The notes below the pieces were generated by a model, which saw only the letters and a list, made by a program, of their open reading frames with translations, was not told the DNA's origin and did no database searches. From Pestalotiopsis fici W106-1 (lineage: Eukaryota > Ascomycota > Sordariomycetes > Amphisphaeriales > Sporocadaceae), in assembly GCF_000516985.1 (NCBI RefSeq), contig NW_006917091.1, forward strand, positions 1,006,977 through 1,070,976: a stretch of 64,000 nt of DNA, given 5' to 3'. This document shows, piece after piece, positions 11,461-23,441 of the stretch; position 1 is the first letter of the stretch, and every line of letters begins with the position of its first letter. A program made the translations under genes and the position numbers.

Positions 11461-14400
11461 GTTAATTTGTAGAATGCGGGTCGAGATGGTAATAGGAGAG
11501 CTTTCTTTCGGGAATTCTTGTTTGGCACGCGCCTTGCTCGAGCTCACGGTATTCTTGCTGAGGGGATTCGAGCTTCCTCTGTTCTCGTTCCACCAATGCC
11601 CCGCTCGTTCGTGCTTTCTGGTAGCGAACTTGGACCCCGCTTGCGACTACACTGACGTCAAGGTTCTGCAATATGCCCGTCGGAGAGCTTCGTGACTCGA
11701 TGGTAAAAGAGCAAAGAAATCAATGCAGATGGGTATCATACAGCAGCAGACGATTTATTACAACATTAAACGCACAAAAACCAAGGGAAAGCAAAAAGAA
11801 ATACGAGGGATTTTGTCGTCAACGTGACCAGACTGGAATAGCTACTAGGGCCAGGTCTGGATGAAGCCCCAGGTTTTCTCCAAAGAATAGTGCACCTTTA
11901 CCCCTCGCTTGGGTCAGTTGGTTCTTTTCACTTCGCACCTGTTAACCCGCTTACCCCACGATCTTCAGTCCAGAGTCCAGACGGTCTTTTAGTTCAGACG
12001 GCCCGCTGTGATTAAGGTAGGTAAAGGCTAACCTAAAACACTACAGAATTATTATTCAACCTGACTTGTAAGTTCCAAAGGTTTGACCCGATCTGATTCA
12101 GAACAGTCCCAGTAATGAATATTTCCCAGTGGATATACAAATAGAGTCGCGTGTCACGAAATGTCGATTTGATGCTAGCTTCCTGGTATACCGGGATCTT
12201 GTCCGCATCGAGTCTATGGAATTCCGCCGCTAAACTTCGCTTAAAGAAATGAAGCTATTGCTTTCACGAACGGTCAACAAGGGATTAGATAATCAGCAAT
12301 TGGCAAGTCAGTGGTCAAGTCATGTTTAACAAGCACAGCAAATCATGGAAGGTTTGTACCATCATGACTGTGCAGGGCATATGACATGGTTACAGTTTAC
12401 GCTTCTCACTGGCACTCATACCTTTCATGGCCTGCTATGTTCGAATTTCAAACATATATCGTCGCTTTCAGGGATTGCTTTTGCAACGATTCTTCTGCTG
12501 GGGTTTAAGATGAGTCTGCCACCAAGCTCCATTCGAGTCTCTCACTCAGTTGCCAAGTCTTCATCTAGGTTAGTCTCTTTAGGTTGAAATCGTAATAACG
12601 TGGCTCCAATATGCTACAAAACACCATCATGTTCAACCATCATTATAAAAGTTTTGGAGAGCACAATAGGGCCAATCCATTTTCCATTTTGTATTCACCG
12701 GAATGTTTCCAAAAATATGATATCTTCATGTTGCCAGAGCATTGGTGAGAGGAAAACTTGATGTAGACACATATAGCAGCGTCTATCTGATATGGAATAT
12801 GCACTATGTTATGAGCATTATTGGCTATTTGGATTTTTGGCCTAAGATTAGAGTAGGATGACTAGCTCGTACTCAAGCCCGAAAGGGTTATTTAGGTGAT
12901 GAGAACATACAGATGGAGCAAATAAATTTAGCAAACGTAGGTGATGTTCAATAGAGGTAATCCCATGCTTCTTAGATTTCACCTTATTATGGTCTTCCGC
13001 AGAAAAAGAAAGGAATCGCTTGTGTTGGTAGGAATCTATTTCATTTTTGGTGCCTTATCCAAAGTTGTTTTTGCCTATGAGAATCAGGTCAGGGAGATTG
13101 ATTTGAAATCGTTTGTTTGTCGAGTCGCTGATTTGTCGTGTGGTGATTTTGAGTAAATGTTTTCGAAAACTACAAATATTTGATACACGTTCATGATGTG
13201 GCATATGTGGGGTGGCAATGCATTGTTGTCAACCCCTTCGGATTGATTCCTTGTTGCAGTCTAAGCCAGCTGCCATGTGGTGGCTACCTCTGTGCATCTA
13301 TTTTGATATGACGTATTGTCGTAATGTTATTAATTTCCAGTGAGAAATTGCTCTTCTCTTTGCGAATCGATGATCATGTTTACATTCAAATGATAGTTGT
13401 ACAGCAAGCTTGGCATGAATACATTAAGCACCAGCACAAAAATACATTGATAGGCACGCTGTTCTAGGTCATTTAGCGTGGTTTGGGGCCGTCTGCAGCA
13501 GATGCCCATGTAGCTTTGTGAATGAGTGCACACGGCGCTAGGATGCTAATGTCGGGTATTCAGTATTCACGGTTCCCGCCCCACAAGCTACCTACATTTG
13601 GGTAGGAATCTCCTGTACTGTGTAAAGAGAGTGTGCATCTTGGCGACCATTTGTTACCCAGGTATGTGCAGTTTCGTGAAATTGGTGCACGCCTTATTCA
13701 CAAGATCTACCAATTCTGGTTTGATTACTTCAGGCGTCTGTGAGTTTCTTATCTTGGGATCTTGAAAATGTTGATTGCTTTGACCTTTTAGAAAAACACG
13801 GGCAAGTATCCATACACCAATAGCGACGCGACAGCGTGTCAAGCAGCTAATGGCGGGGGGTTGGTAGCGGAGACTGACACGTCTCACTCGCCCGCTGCCA
13901 GCTTTCCCCTGATACTACGCGACCCGGGACACGACTAAGGTAGGTTAGTTTAGCTGGTGCCCTAGGACTCTCCTCTCTCCTCTTTTGCCTGGACTGGAGC
14001 CTCTCAATAGACTCGAAGGAAAGGCCCAGCAACAGAGAGCGAATAATGGAAATAATCACAAAGATAGGGACAGTGCACCTGCTTGCACCCCCCCCAGAAA
14101 GGATCCTACGAGCGGCTCTGGAATGAGCTCTGAGCAAAAAGGGGGCGGTGCTGACCCAGTCAAAGTGAGCACGGGACGAGATGCGAGATCGGCAGCTTCT
14201 TCTCTTTGTGGGTGACGGCAATGATGATGACGATGATGATAACAAAAGTGCTTATTGTTTGTTTGTTCCAACAAAACAGAGGAAGAATGCATATTGTTCA
14301 GAAAATAGTAATAGGTCGGCTACCATTGCCTCTAATCTTTGGCGGCTCTTACCAAACGCGTTCGTGCTAGCCGGGTTCTAGAAGGTTTCGTGCATTCGAC

Positions 14401-15269
14401 ACAATACTGCATTTGTACATGATGTGCTGCTATTAGTGCTCGGAAGGGGGCCGCCTGTATATGCTATTTTATGATGATGATGACCAAATGCCATCCATCC
14501 AAACCCCCCCTTGATGGCGATCCTATCTTCTAGTGCTAGGTGGACGCATCGAACACGACTCACTTCTCTCTCTCTGGTCATTTCCACACAATAAACTGCG
14601 AGATGACTCAGGTCAATTATCAATGAAACCCCTTTCCAATCCTCCCCGAGTTCAAACATACTTTTAGGCGACACACACCCAACCAGCGGATTGACCGTTG
14701 GCGCTGGCATCAGCACCAGCAGCTGGAATAAGTGTCCCCCACTTTTTCCCTTGTATCGGTGTGCAGATCGAATCGAAGAGCTGCCTATATCCGGTTTGGA
14801 AAGGTAGTCGGTCGCCATACTCTCTCAATCTCTCAAGTATCTTGTTCATGTTCATCCAATCTTTTTTCCCCATTGCTACTGTTATTTCACCAGAAGGGGA
14901 TATCCCAGTTATACTATTATTATTATTCGGGCTACCGAGGTAGGTAGACCAAGCCAACGATTTGTCAGAGAATGAGTGAGGCTCCTAGGTGGAACCTCGT
15001 TTACGGGCCCCGCTAAGAGAAAAAAATATCCCGGCGGTTCCCAGTGACGCGAAACCTTTGGGCGTCGAGTTCTACGACCTAAACTTCTAGTCGGGAAAAC
15101 AAGAAAGAAAAAAAGAGGAAAAGAAAGAGAAGGGGGAAGAGTGACCAAAAGGAGGATAAACGCGTCTTCTTCTTTTTTTTTTATTCTCGCGTCCAAAACC
15201 GACCTTTACCCAAGTGAGCCATTCTATTACGAGAAGTTACTACCATTCGTTCCGTCTCTCTTCTTCGGT
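11461..15269. other. Long intergenic region upstream of GAL1
   Basis: This 3.8-kb stretch lies between the divergently transcribed GAL1 and the 15.3-kb gene. The centre (about 12.0-13.5 kb) is AT-rich, with no frame longer than about 80 codons. AGGTAGGT words occur near 12015, 13937 and 14937. GAT/GATGAT triplets lie near 14220-14240 and TTATTA triplets near 14915-14925. I see no confident gene. Confidence 0.5.
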
Positions 15270-16292
15270 ATGGGTCGGGTCGTTTCTCAAGCTCCTCCTG
15301 GGCGAAAGATCGCCAAAATGCCCAAGAAGGGGGTAAATGGTTCCCTGAGAATCAAGGCACCCAAGAAGCCGCAGGCACCCAAGGCTATTTACTCTGCAGA
15401 GCGCGATGCGGAATTTCAGTCGCACGCGGAGCGGGAGATATTCGACCAGTGGTTTGGTGGCGATTTTGGCAGTGTCGCCGACCCCGACGCGGAGAAGAAT
15501 GCCGACGCGGACGGGGAGGACGGAGGAGCGGGAGGAGGAGGAGGAGCAAACCAGCCCGAGTTTCAGGATTCTCCCGCCAAGCGCATCCGCACGTCGCGGG
15601 AGTCGTACGTGGCGAGGGCGCCGCCCAAGCAGGTCGCCGTGACCGAGGAGCTGGTCGATTCCATGGAGTCGTATGTCTTTGATATGCAGGATATTCTCGA
15701 CTCGCTGGGCCTGACACAGAACGAGCCAGAGGTGCCGCCAAGCGTGGCCGCCGCCCTGGCCAACCCGGCCGCGGTCAAGACGGACAAGCGCAACGTCGGA
15801 ACCAAGTTGCCCAAGGCCGACGTCGACGAGGTCCGGGCCCGCATACTGTCCAACCAGATCATGCGGGACATGACGGCCTGGCACGACGAGCTCTGCGAGC
15901 AGTGGAAAGAAGACCCGACGCGCATCGACGATCTGACTAGGGACATGGAGCCAAATTTGGGCGACATTTACGACCTGAGCCAGATCCCCAGCGAGATTGC
16001 CCTGCTCGAGGCTTTCAAGATGGCGACACTGTTTGCGTATCACTGCATCAGTCTGCTACACACTGCCAAGATAACAAAATGGCAGCAGATCAAGGACGTC
16101 CTCCGCCTACTCGAGCCCACTGATCTCCTGGCCAAGCACTGCGCCCTCAAGCTATGGAAGAACAATTGGCATCTGACTGTTGGGTGGGAGAGGATCCTTA
16201 AAGAGCTCCGAGCCGACCTTGCAGACGCAAAGGAATGGTATAGCGAGTCCGACTACATGCGCCGCACCATTGAGTTTGTTGGCAAGATATGA
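15270..16292 (+). CDS. Unrecognised conserved-looking protein, probably nuclear
   Basis: A single exon gives 340 residues from the first in-frame ATG (MGRVVSQAPPGRK); a second Met 16 residues on (MPKKG) sits in a better Kozak context (AAAATG) and could be the start. I do not recognise the family. The first 40 residues are basic. An Asp/Glu/Gly-rich linker with a poly-Gly run follows, then a basic PAKRIRTSR patch that could be a nuclear signal. The C-terminal 200 residues look alpha-helical and well ordered, with many Trp, Leu and charged residues (for example LKLWKNNWHLTVGWERIL). Codon usage is GC-rich at third positions, typical of an expressed gene. No signal peptide or membrane segment is seen. 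Confidence 0.75.
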   Translation: MGRVVSQAPPGRKIAKMPKKGVNGSLRIKAPKKPQAPKAIYSAERDAEFQSHAEREIFDQWFGGDFGSVADPDAEKNADADGEDGGAGGGGGANQPEFQDSPAKRIRTSRESYVARAPPKQVAVTEELVDSMESYVFDMQDILDSLGLTQNEPEVPPSVAAALANPAAVKTDKRNVGTKLPKADVDEVRARILSNQIMRDMTAWHDELCEQWKEDPTRIDDLTRDMEPNLGDIYDLSQIPSEIALLEAFKMATLFAYHCISLLHTAKITKWQQIKDVLRLLEPTDLLAKHCALKLWKNNWHLTVGWERILKELRADLADAKEWYSESDYMRRTIEFVGKI

Positions 16293-17760
16293 GAAATTGC
16301 TTCTTCTTTTGATCCCACCCCCTGCTTGGAGATGCCCTCCGCACCCGCACCCGCACCTTGGGGAAAAAAAAAAGAGTGAAGGGACTGCAACCCCCCATGA
16401 CTAAGCGGCTCGATCTTAATTATCAAATGTCGTACAACAGCTCGCTTTCGGAATATCCGCAAATGAAAAACCGCTTCGCTTTCGGTTCAGCCTGCATACC
16501 AAAGCGGCGCGAGGGGCACAAAGACACGGCACGGGGCCCTTCCCACACACCACACACCACACACACGTACGCTCAAACGCCGAGGGGAGAACCCCCGGGA
16601 TCCACTCACTTGCCTCGCCAACCACTCACTCTCGCTCAACTATAACTGGGAGCATAGCCTCCAGGCTTTCCCGTTTGGGAAGCCATTTCGGCGGAGTGGG
16701 CGTCTACACACACACAAAGATCCAAAGAGTCATGCCGCGCGTCACTCTTTTCCTCTTTTTTTCTATCTATCCTCGGCAGCAAGGCCAATCATAATAGATG
16801 ACCAAAAAAGGAAAAAGAATTACGCGCTTTCCAAACACCGGGCCCCGGCCTTTGTATAGTCCAGTCAGTCGCCTATTCTTTCAGCCGGGAAGGGGGAGGG
16901 AGGGGTTTGGTCGATCTGCCGTCTCGCATGACCACAGGAGTCCTTCCTTTGAAGGCAAAGAGCACGTTACACTGCGTCCTTTTTTTTTTTTTTTTTCCCA
17001 AAGGAGAAAAAGAAAGATGCTCAAGGAAACGGGATCCCAGAATCATACGAGGGTTTGGGGAGACGGGGGGTTGATCGGGAAGGTCAAAAATGGCACAAAA
17101 TCCCTCTCCCCATTTTATAAAAACCGGAAAGCGCCCTTCTTTCCCTCTGGCAATCAAAAAATGTGTGTTTCTGACGCGAATCCCATCTTCTCCCAAACCC
17201 TCTCTCAACGAGAACAGAACTGCCAGAGTCGAGGCGATACGCGACCGACGGATGGACGAACTGGGCAAACACAACAAACCGAGATATAATTATCCATGTA
17301 CAATTACGATAGAATAGTACTTTGTAAGATCCTCCCCCAAGGACGCGGTGGAGTTGGTATATGGCTGCTACAAATCAATCACGAAAGGAGTGAAAAGAAC
17401 ATCTTTAGGGTGAAAAGACAAGACTGGAGTATCCGAAATTCTCATCGATTTCCATTTTACAAAGAAGAATAACAGCGAGAGTCCAAAGTTTCTTTTGACT
17501 TCCCCAATAACCACTAAAAAAGACCGCTTTCCCAATGAGCTGCCAAGTGATCGTCCAAAAATTCATACCTCGGAAACATGAAAATGAGAAGAAGAAAAGA
17601 GAAGTATACCACGAGAATATTTACACAAGAGAACAGATGACCCGGAATTTTCGGTCTATGAATAGACATATATGGACGAAAGAAAACAAATGTGCGAGCA
17701 GTCTATCACACACAATTTTCGGTTTTAGGGGGAAATCTCCCACAAGCCAGGCGAAACAAA
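16293..17760. other. Spacer between convergent genes
   Basis: This 1.5-kb region between two 3' ends is rich in purine and pyrimidine tracts, with a 17-base T run. Several short frames cross it on both strands and none has protein-like composition. Confidence 0.5.
16980..16996. repeat. Poly-T tract (17 bases)
   Basis: A homopolymer of 17 T bases in the 3' spacer. Confidence 0.9.
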
Positions 17761-20700
17761 TCAACTATCCCAAATGGCACCATAGGCGTTGACGCCACGA
17801 GTCTCGAGGCCATAGACGACCTTTTTGGTAATCTTTTCATTGGCGATGATGATGACAGCCTCGGCGTCGCAGCTGCGGGCCAGGTTGTAGCCCATCTTGA
17901 CCAGGTCGGGACGGCCCAGGACCTTGGTGTCGTGGATGACGGCGTCGGGAATGTTGTCGTAAATGGTGTCGAGCAGGGGCTTGCCAAACGTCTTTTCCGG
18001 GTTGGGCGTGGACCAGATCATCTTGGTCACCTTGTTGGGGTTCTTGTTCTTGTTCGACACGACGGCTTGGATGTGGCCGAGCTGCGGGCCGACGCCCGAG
18101 CCCGTGGCGATGATGACGACGCGGTCAAAGAGCGTCGCGATGCGCATGACGCCGCAGGTCGGCACGCTGCGAACCCAGAGCTTGGTCGGTGGGTTCTGGA
18201 TGCAGTCCTTGGTCCAGTCGCCGGCATTGGAGACAACGAGCGAGTAGCCCTTGGGCCGGCCGTTGACGGCTTCGGGGGCCGGGATGGTGGCGAAAGAATG
18301 CCACTCCATCAGGGGCTTCCTCGAGATGCGAGTGAAGCTACCATTGACCGGGACCGTGTAGCCAAAGTGTAGACGGACGGCATGAGGCGAGAGCACCTCG
18401 GACTCGACATCGACTTTGCGCAGGAAGAGCCACGACATGGCAATACAGCAGGTGGCAACGACGAGCAGCCAGATAGTAGGAGCCCGCAGCACGGCATCGC
18501 CCAGTGTCTCGCCCTCGCGCTTAGTGTCGTTGGCGGTGAGGACTGACTGCGCCCAGAAGAGCCCAAGCATGGTCCAGCCGACGAAGCGGTGCACCTTTTC
18601 AAAAACGTCGTGGTTGCGCTTCCTGATCGGGGGGTAGGCAAAGACAAACATGAAGAGGAAGAAGCCAGTGAGGATCCATGCAATGATTGCCACGGCCAGC
18701 GACTGGGGCTTCTCCCCCTGGACGCAAGTGCCAGGCGCCAATTGACAAGTGACGCTGACAATATTTGAAGCCAGCAGCCACATGCCGGCGCATACAGCAG
18801 CACTCGAATGCACACCACCCAAATGATAGATCTTGGCGCACTTTTTGCGGATGAAGAGAGGCCATGATGTGGGAACGGAACAACAGATGGTATACAGGGC
18901 ATTAATGACAAAGTCTTGACGGATCATGACGGCAAGGCAAAGGTTGATGGCCGTCATGGTGCCCAGCCACTGCCTGTCAGTCCCTGTAGCAATGATGGCA
19001 ACCAGAGCGCCAATGTTGCCGAGTCCCACGACGGAGAAGAGGAAGCGGTACACGATGAAAATGCGATATATGAGTCCTCTGTACGGCTTCTGCAGGAGCT
19101 TGTCCGGGATGTCGGCAGTGAGATCGGCCTTTTCGTTGAGAACCATGGCAGTTTCAATGACGCCTTTCTTGAGATCCGCAGAGGTTTCCGAACCGGACGT
19201 CGAGATATTACTGCCAGAGGCACTCGACGCCAATGTCTTTTCTGAGTCATGGTGCGACTGCGAAAGTTCGGCCATGGAGCGGAGGAGTTTCTTGTCCAGC
19301 TTGCCATTGGCAGTCTCGGGCAGTGTGTCCAGCAAGTGATATTTGCTGGGACGAGCATAGTATGGCTGTTTTGTCGCAAGCTGTTGCTTGAGCTCATCGA
19401 GGTTCACCGAGGCAGGCTCCAAGAACCCATGAATTTCGCCGCCAATCAATAGAGCAACGGCGCGCGTCACACCGGGGCATCCATTGATGGAAGCCGATAC
19501 GCCATCGAGCTCGACACGGAACCCTTTGACCTTGACTTGGTCATCGACTCGGCCGAGAATATCTAGAACACCGTCGGGTCTCCATCGACCGAGGTCGCCT
19601 GTGTTATACATCATGCTACCGTCATTGGCAAAGGGATCCGGCTTGTACTTGGCGGCAGTGACCTCTGGGAGACCAATGTAGCCTCTGGTGATGCCCAAAC
19701 CGCCACCCCACATGATGCCGGGCTCGCCTACAGGTACTGGATTCAGATCCTCGTCGAGAACGTACACCGAGTTGTTCGGGGTCGGGATGCCAATATTTAG
19801 GGGAGTCCCAGGAATGTGGTCGCACATGGTGTTCACAATAGTGGTTTCGGTGGGGCCGCAGCAGTTGTAGTAAGTGCCGTGAGTCGCCCACAGGTCAGCG
19901 AGCCTCTGTCCACTCGGCTCTCCAGCCGTAGCAACGACCTTGATCCGGGGATACATGGCTGGGTTGTACTTTGCTAGGATGCTCGGTGTGCAGATGAGAA
20001 CATCCACTTCGCGAAGGGCTTGGTCCCAGTCGGAACCTCTCATGACCAGAGTACCGCCATTGCAGAGACTGGCAAGAATCTCCCACGCTCCCATGTCGAA
20101 GCTGATGTTGAGGACGGACGCAACGTGCGTTCTCGGCTTGATGCCAAGGTTGCCTGGGGCTAGGCAGATGAGGTTGGTCACATTGCCGTGCTTGACGTCG
20201 ACGCCTTTGGGCGTGCCAGTCGTGCCCGAAGTATAAATCACATAACATCCAAGGTCCTCGCTGGCGAGATCAACAAAGCTGTCCTCAAACGGATAGCTTT
20301 CCTGAACAGATGCAAGCTCTGCGTCTGCTTCTTCAATCACCACGGGCTGGCACTCCATTCCCTCGAGGCTGGTGAGACGGTACTCTGTGGAAGCCAGGCA
20401 AAGGGCGATCCTGCCGCCGCTTTGCTTGAGGACAAAACGCAGAGTGGTGTCAGGAACCACTCCGCCATCAAGAGGCACATATTGAGCGCCACAAGACAGA
20501 ATCGCAATGACTCCGACTAGCATCTCTATGCTGCGCTTCACAACCAGCGGAATGCGGTCGCCCGGGCGAACGCCCAAGGTCCGTAGGCTTACTGCCAGCC
20601 GGCGGGCTCGCGACGCCAGGTCGCCATAGGTGATGTTTCGGACCGACTTCCGCGAGTAGTCCCGGGCAGCTACGGCCGCGGGGCGGACTTTGGCATGGTG

Positions 20701-20868
20701 AAAGAATGCAGCAGTGACGGTACCAAAGGGGCTAGTTTGTCGTGGCCCGAAACTGAAGCAGAGGGGATCTGCAAGATTGGGAGCAGTGGTCTGGATTGCG
20801 CTCGCGTTGGCCAGGACCAATCGGTCCGCGTTGGACGCCATCACGAGGATAGAGCTCGAGATCGGCAA
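17761..20868 (-). CDS. TmpA-like fusion: adenylation domain, six membrane helices, flavin/NAD(P) oxidoreductase
   Basis: A single 1035-residue exon. Residues about 50-530 form an adenylate-forming domain: YTSGTTGTPKGV (212-223), YNCCGPTETT (334-343), YNTGDLGRWRPDG (421-433), GRVDDQVKVKGFRVEL (439-454) and NGKLDKK (521-527). No carrier-protein motif (LGGDS-like) follows, so it is not a complete NRPS module. About six hydrophobic helices lie between 600 and 816, with His687 and His760 placed like ferric-reductase haem ligands. The C-terminus has a MEWHSFATIP flavin-type motif (854-863) and a GSGVGPQLG nucleotide loop (923-931). This order is that of Aspergillus nidulans TmpA, a membrane flavoprotein that controls conidiation. 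The substrate and product are unknown. The start may instead be Met10 (MASNADRLV). Confidence 0.85.
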   Translation of the reverse strand: MPISSSILVMASNADRLVLANASAIQTTAPNLADPLCFSFGPRQTSPFGTVTAAFFHHAKVRPAAVAARDYSRKSVRNITYGDLASRARRLAVSLRTLGVRPGDRIPLVVKRSIEMLVGVIAILSCGAQYVPLDGGVVPDTTLRFVLKQSGGRIALCLASTEYRLTSLEGMECQPVVIEEADAELASVQESYPFEDSFVDLASEDLGCYVIYTSGTTGTPKGVDVKHGNVTNLICLAPGNLGIKPRTHVASVLNISFDMGAWEILASLCNGGTLVMRGSDWDQALREVDVLICTPSILAKYNPAMYPRIKVVATAGEPSGQRLADLWATHGTYYNCCGPTETTIVNTMCDHIPGTPLNIGIPTPNNSVYVLDEDLNPVPVGEPGIMWGGGLGITRGYIGLPEVTAAKYKPDPFANDGSMMYNTGDLGRWRPDGVLDILGRVDDQVKVKGFRVELDGVSASINGCPGVTRAVALLIGGEIHGFLEPASVNLDELKQQLATKQPYYARPSKYHLLDTLPETANGKLDKKLLRSMAELSQSHHDSEKTLASSASGSNISTSGSETSADLKKGVIETAMVLNEKADLTADIPDKLLQKPYRGLIYRIFIVYRFLFSVVGLGNIGALVAIIATGTDRQWLGTMTAINLCLAVMIRQDFVINALYTICCSVPTSWPLFIRKKCAKIYHLGGVHSSAAVCAGMWLLASNIVSVTCQLAPGTCVQGEKPQSLAVAIIAWILTGFFLFMFVFAYPPIRKRNHDVFEKVHRFVGWTMLGLFWAQSVLTANDTKREGETLGDAVLRAPTIWLLVVATCCIAMSWLFLRKVDVESEVLSPHAVRLHFGYTVPVNGSFTRISRKPLMEWHSFATIPAPEAVNGRPKGYSLVVSNAGDWTKDCIQNPPTKLWVRSVPTCGVMRIATLFDRVVIIATGSGVGPQLGHIQAVVSNKNKNPNKVTKMIWSTPNPEKTFGKPLLDTIYDNIPDAVIHDTKVLGRPDLVKMGYNLARSCDAEAVIIIANEKITKKVVYGLETRGVNAYGAIWDS

Positions 20869-23226
20869 CTAAGCGAATGCGGCGAGCCTCGTGATACAGA
20901 TGAGGGTTTGGAGGGAGGAAAGCGGTGTATGAGATGCAATTTCCTTGAGGTAAGAGATAAAACACCAAACACTCACGTTGTCTCCGGGAGTTGGGCATCT
21001 TGTCAAGTCTTTATATACTCCCTTGGACACTGTCTCTGTTTCCAAGTCAGGCACACCCTCCCGCCTGGCCATCAGCTTCGACTAGGAAGCTGGACCACGA
21101 CTGGAATGTCGTGCTCGTGCTCACACTGGGGGTGGCATAGCAGCATCACTTTGCCTCCAGGTCCGTGTTTCCCCAACTACAGATCCAAGGTCCCAACTTC
21201 TGTGAAACAATCGACATGGGGATAGACGCCACTAGGCGAAGCATCTCGACACAGCTGCAGAAGAGGAGCCATCACGGGCATCGAGATTCAGACTTATCAC
21301 ACTTGCCCTTCCTGGCTGATGTTACCTGGGGGGGAAGCGCCGGTCGTCTTGGTAAGCTATTGGGAATACATCTTCCAGCCGCATCAAGCAACACGGATCA
21401 ATGTCCGTGGCCACACCGGGTAGATCCTCACGATGAGGTCAAGGATGGGATCAATTGCAAAAGAAAACAGCCGCCACCCCGTCTGGGACGAGGGACCACT
21501 ATGCTTGGCACCATGCACGAGAGTCTGAATGGAGAGACGATCTCTGTGAAAAGATGTCGACTTGAGCATCTGGGAAGGTGATATTGGAGGGGATATCTGC
21601 GACCACGATGCAAGCATGATGATGCTTCCCATGTTGCCGCGACGCTTGGAGACGTACATCCTGGAACGATGTACGGATAGCCGGAGACGCGGTTGTCTCT
21701 CACCGGGCGAGCCTGGGAGGGAGGTGATATTTCCAGATCCGACAAGTTGTGATGGGCGGAAATCACATGTACCCTTTCCCGAGCCGTTTACCTGCTATTC
21801 CCTGGAAGGAGGAACCATGTTCGAGAACGGGAAGTCGACGACGGAGAGTGCATTGGTTATTTTTCCGCTGGAGAATATCGTCTGAAGTCTGGACAGATTC
21901 AAGGATCCGCTTGCCGGGGCGGGCGTGAAGTAGTATGATGCTAAGCCAGGCCGGTGTCCAGATGCCGAGGATTATGGAGACCTCACTGTCTAGGATACGA
22001 TGTTACTCCGGCGCCTGAGCCGCCAAATGTGGTCAACGGCGTTTTGGGCAAAGCAATACACATGGTGGACTCGTAAGATACGATCGATGTAAGGTAGCAG
22101 TAGTTATGGATACCTCGATTAGATTAGTAGCAACGTGTACTTGGTCGCTCCCGTTCTGGGGTGATGGATGAATAGTCCTTGAGGGCCATGGGTACGGTAT
22201 ACTTGGGTAGGAGGCTGGGATTGTGTTCGCATCGGACATGAATCCATGATTGGGTCTCTCCTGAGCAGGCGCTCAGGTTTGGATATGGTCTCAACCATAT
22301 GACCATAAGACAGGCTTCACGCGAGGGAGGGCTTTGTCAGAACTACGGCACTGCACGCAAATCAGCGATATTTCCGGGACCAGCAAGCAAGTGACAGGTC
22401 CGTGGGGACGGGAATGTCTTGCTCTGGAAAGCAAGACAGACACCAAAACAAGCTGGCGAAGCACATGGAAGCACATTGGGAGAAAGGCCTCGGTATGCTG
22501 TCCTCTTTCTCTGTCTCTCGTTTAGTTGATACCGTGTAACATTGTCACCGACAAGAGCTACCAAGAAAGATGACGTACAGTAGAGTAACACCGTGGGAGA
22601 ACAAAAAAAGGACAAGACAATTCACGTAAGCGATTGTTCAGCAGATGCTTAGTTGACGCGGTGCCTGGCGGCGGCTGCTTTTGTTGCTACTACGAGAAGA
22701 AGAAGTAACCCCCGATGGCAGAGACGCCCTGTTTGGCCCCCGAGTCGGGATTACGAAACGACAGGGACCGCAAGAGTCATGTCAGGCAATTCGGCCGGTG
22801 CTGAGGATATCTCGCAAGGTCTTTTGCAGGTTCATGTAGGAGGGAGGGGAGAGGACCCAGGGGTGGGATCGAGGGTATGTACAGTAGATTATTGATGGTA
22901 AGAAAGAAAAAAAGTGACAGAATTGCCAAAATGTTAGGTATGTTGATTGCAGCAGCACGTCAGGCCGAATTGGGGAAGAGACTTGCAAATAATGTATCGG
23001 CCGAGCCCGGCATAGCGTGGACCTACAGCAGGCATGGCAGCTAAGCAGCAAGCTAAAAGCCTAGATTATTAGGGGACCGCTTCGACACGTTGCAGCGGCC
23101 CTGGAGCCGAATTGTTCTTGACCCTGGTCCCAGTGCGGCAGAGCTGCATCTCATCTGCAGATCTAAGCCACTTTTTGTCATCAATCACACCCAAGACACC
23201 CTCAATCCGGCTGGCATCCCCAAAAG

Positions 23227-23283
23227 AGCCTAGCAAGCCCAGCACGCCTAGCAGGCCTAGCAGAAAAGCCTAGGCTTGCTAGG
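23227..23283. repeat. CTAGCA-word cluster with an 11-bp perfect inverted repeat
   Basis: CCTAGCA/GCCTAG words repeat about five times. CCTAGCAAGCC at 23229-23239 is exactly complementary to GGCTTGCTAGG at 23273-23283, so a stem with a loop of about 33 bases is possible. Confidence 0.75.
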
Positions 23284-23423
23284 AACATTAAAGGAAAGCC
23301 CTGCAGGACATGCAGGATTAGAGTTTCTCATAAGAAACATGCCCTTGCTTATAATGGGCACGTACTGTTGGGTTACTTGCTTGCTTGCTTGCTACTCTGT
23401 ACTGTTGCCTCGCCGGTTGGCAC

Positions 23424-23441
23424 AAAAAAAAAAAAAAAAAA
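23424..23441. repeat. Poly-A tract (18 bases)
   Basis: A homopolymer of 18 A bases in the intergenic region. Confidence 0.9.

Noticed and set aside
12000..13500. AT-rich stretch as a possible RIP-mutated transposon
   Set aside because: I found no terminal repeats, no transposase or polymerase remnants and no duplicate in the window. A RIP index calculation would be needed.
14664..14957. 97-codon minus-strand frame
   Set aside because: Part of it reads smoothly, but it includes a TTA-triplet repeat and a purine-rich tract, has no domain, and I cannot extend it by splicing.
15240..16043. 267-codon minus-strand frame
   Set aside because: It lies antisense to the 15270-16292 gene, is rich in Gly/Leu/Arg/Val from complementary GC-rich codons and has no domain.
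17692..18372. 226-codon plus-strand frame
   Set aside because: It is antisense to the TmpA-like gene and shows the Asp/Val/Gly/Arg-rich composition of a shadow frame.
21165..21581. 138-codon plus-strand frame in the TmpA/hydratase spacer
   Set aside because: It is His/Arg/Thr-rich without hydrophobic periodicity, its ATG context is ordinary and no splice extension was found.
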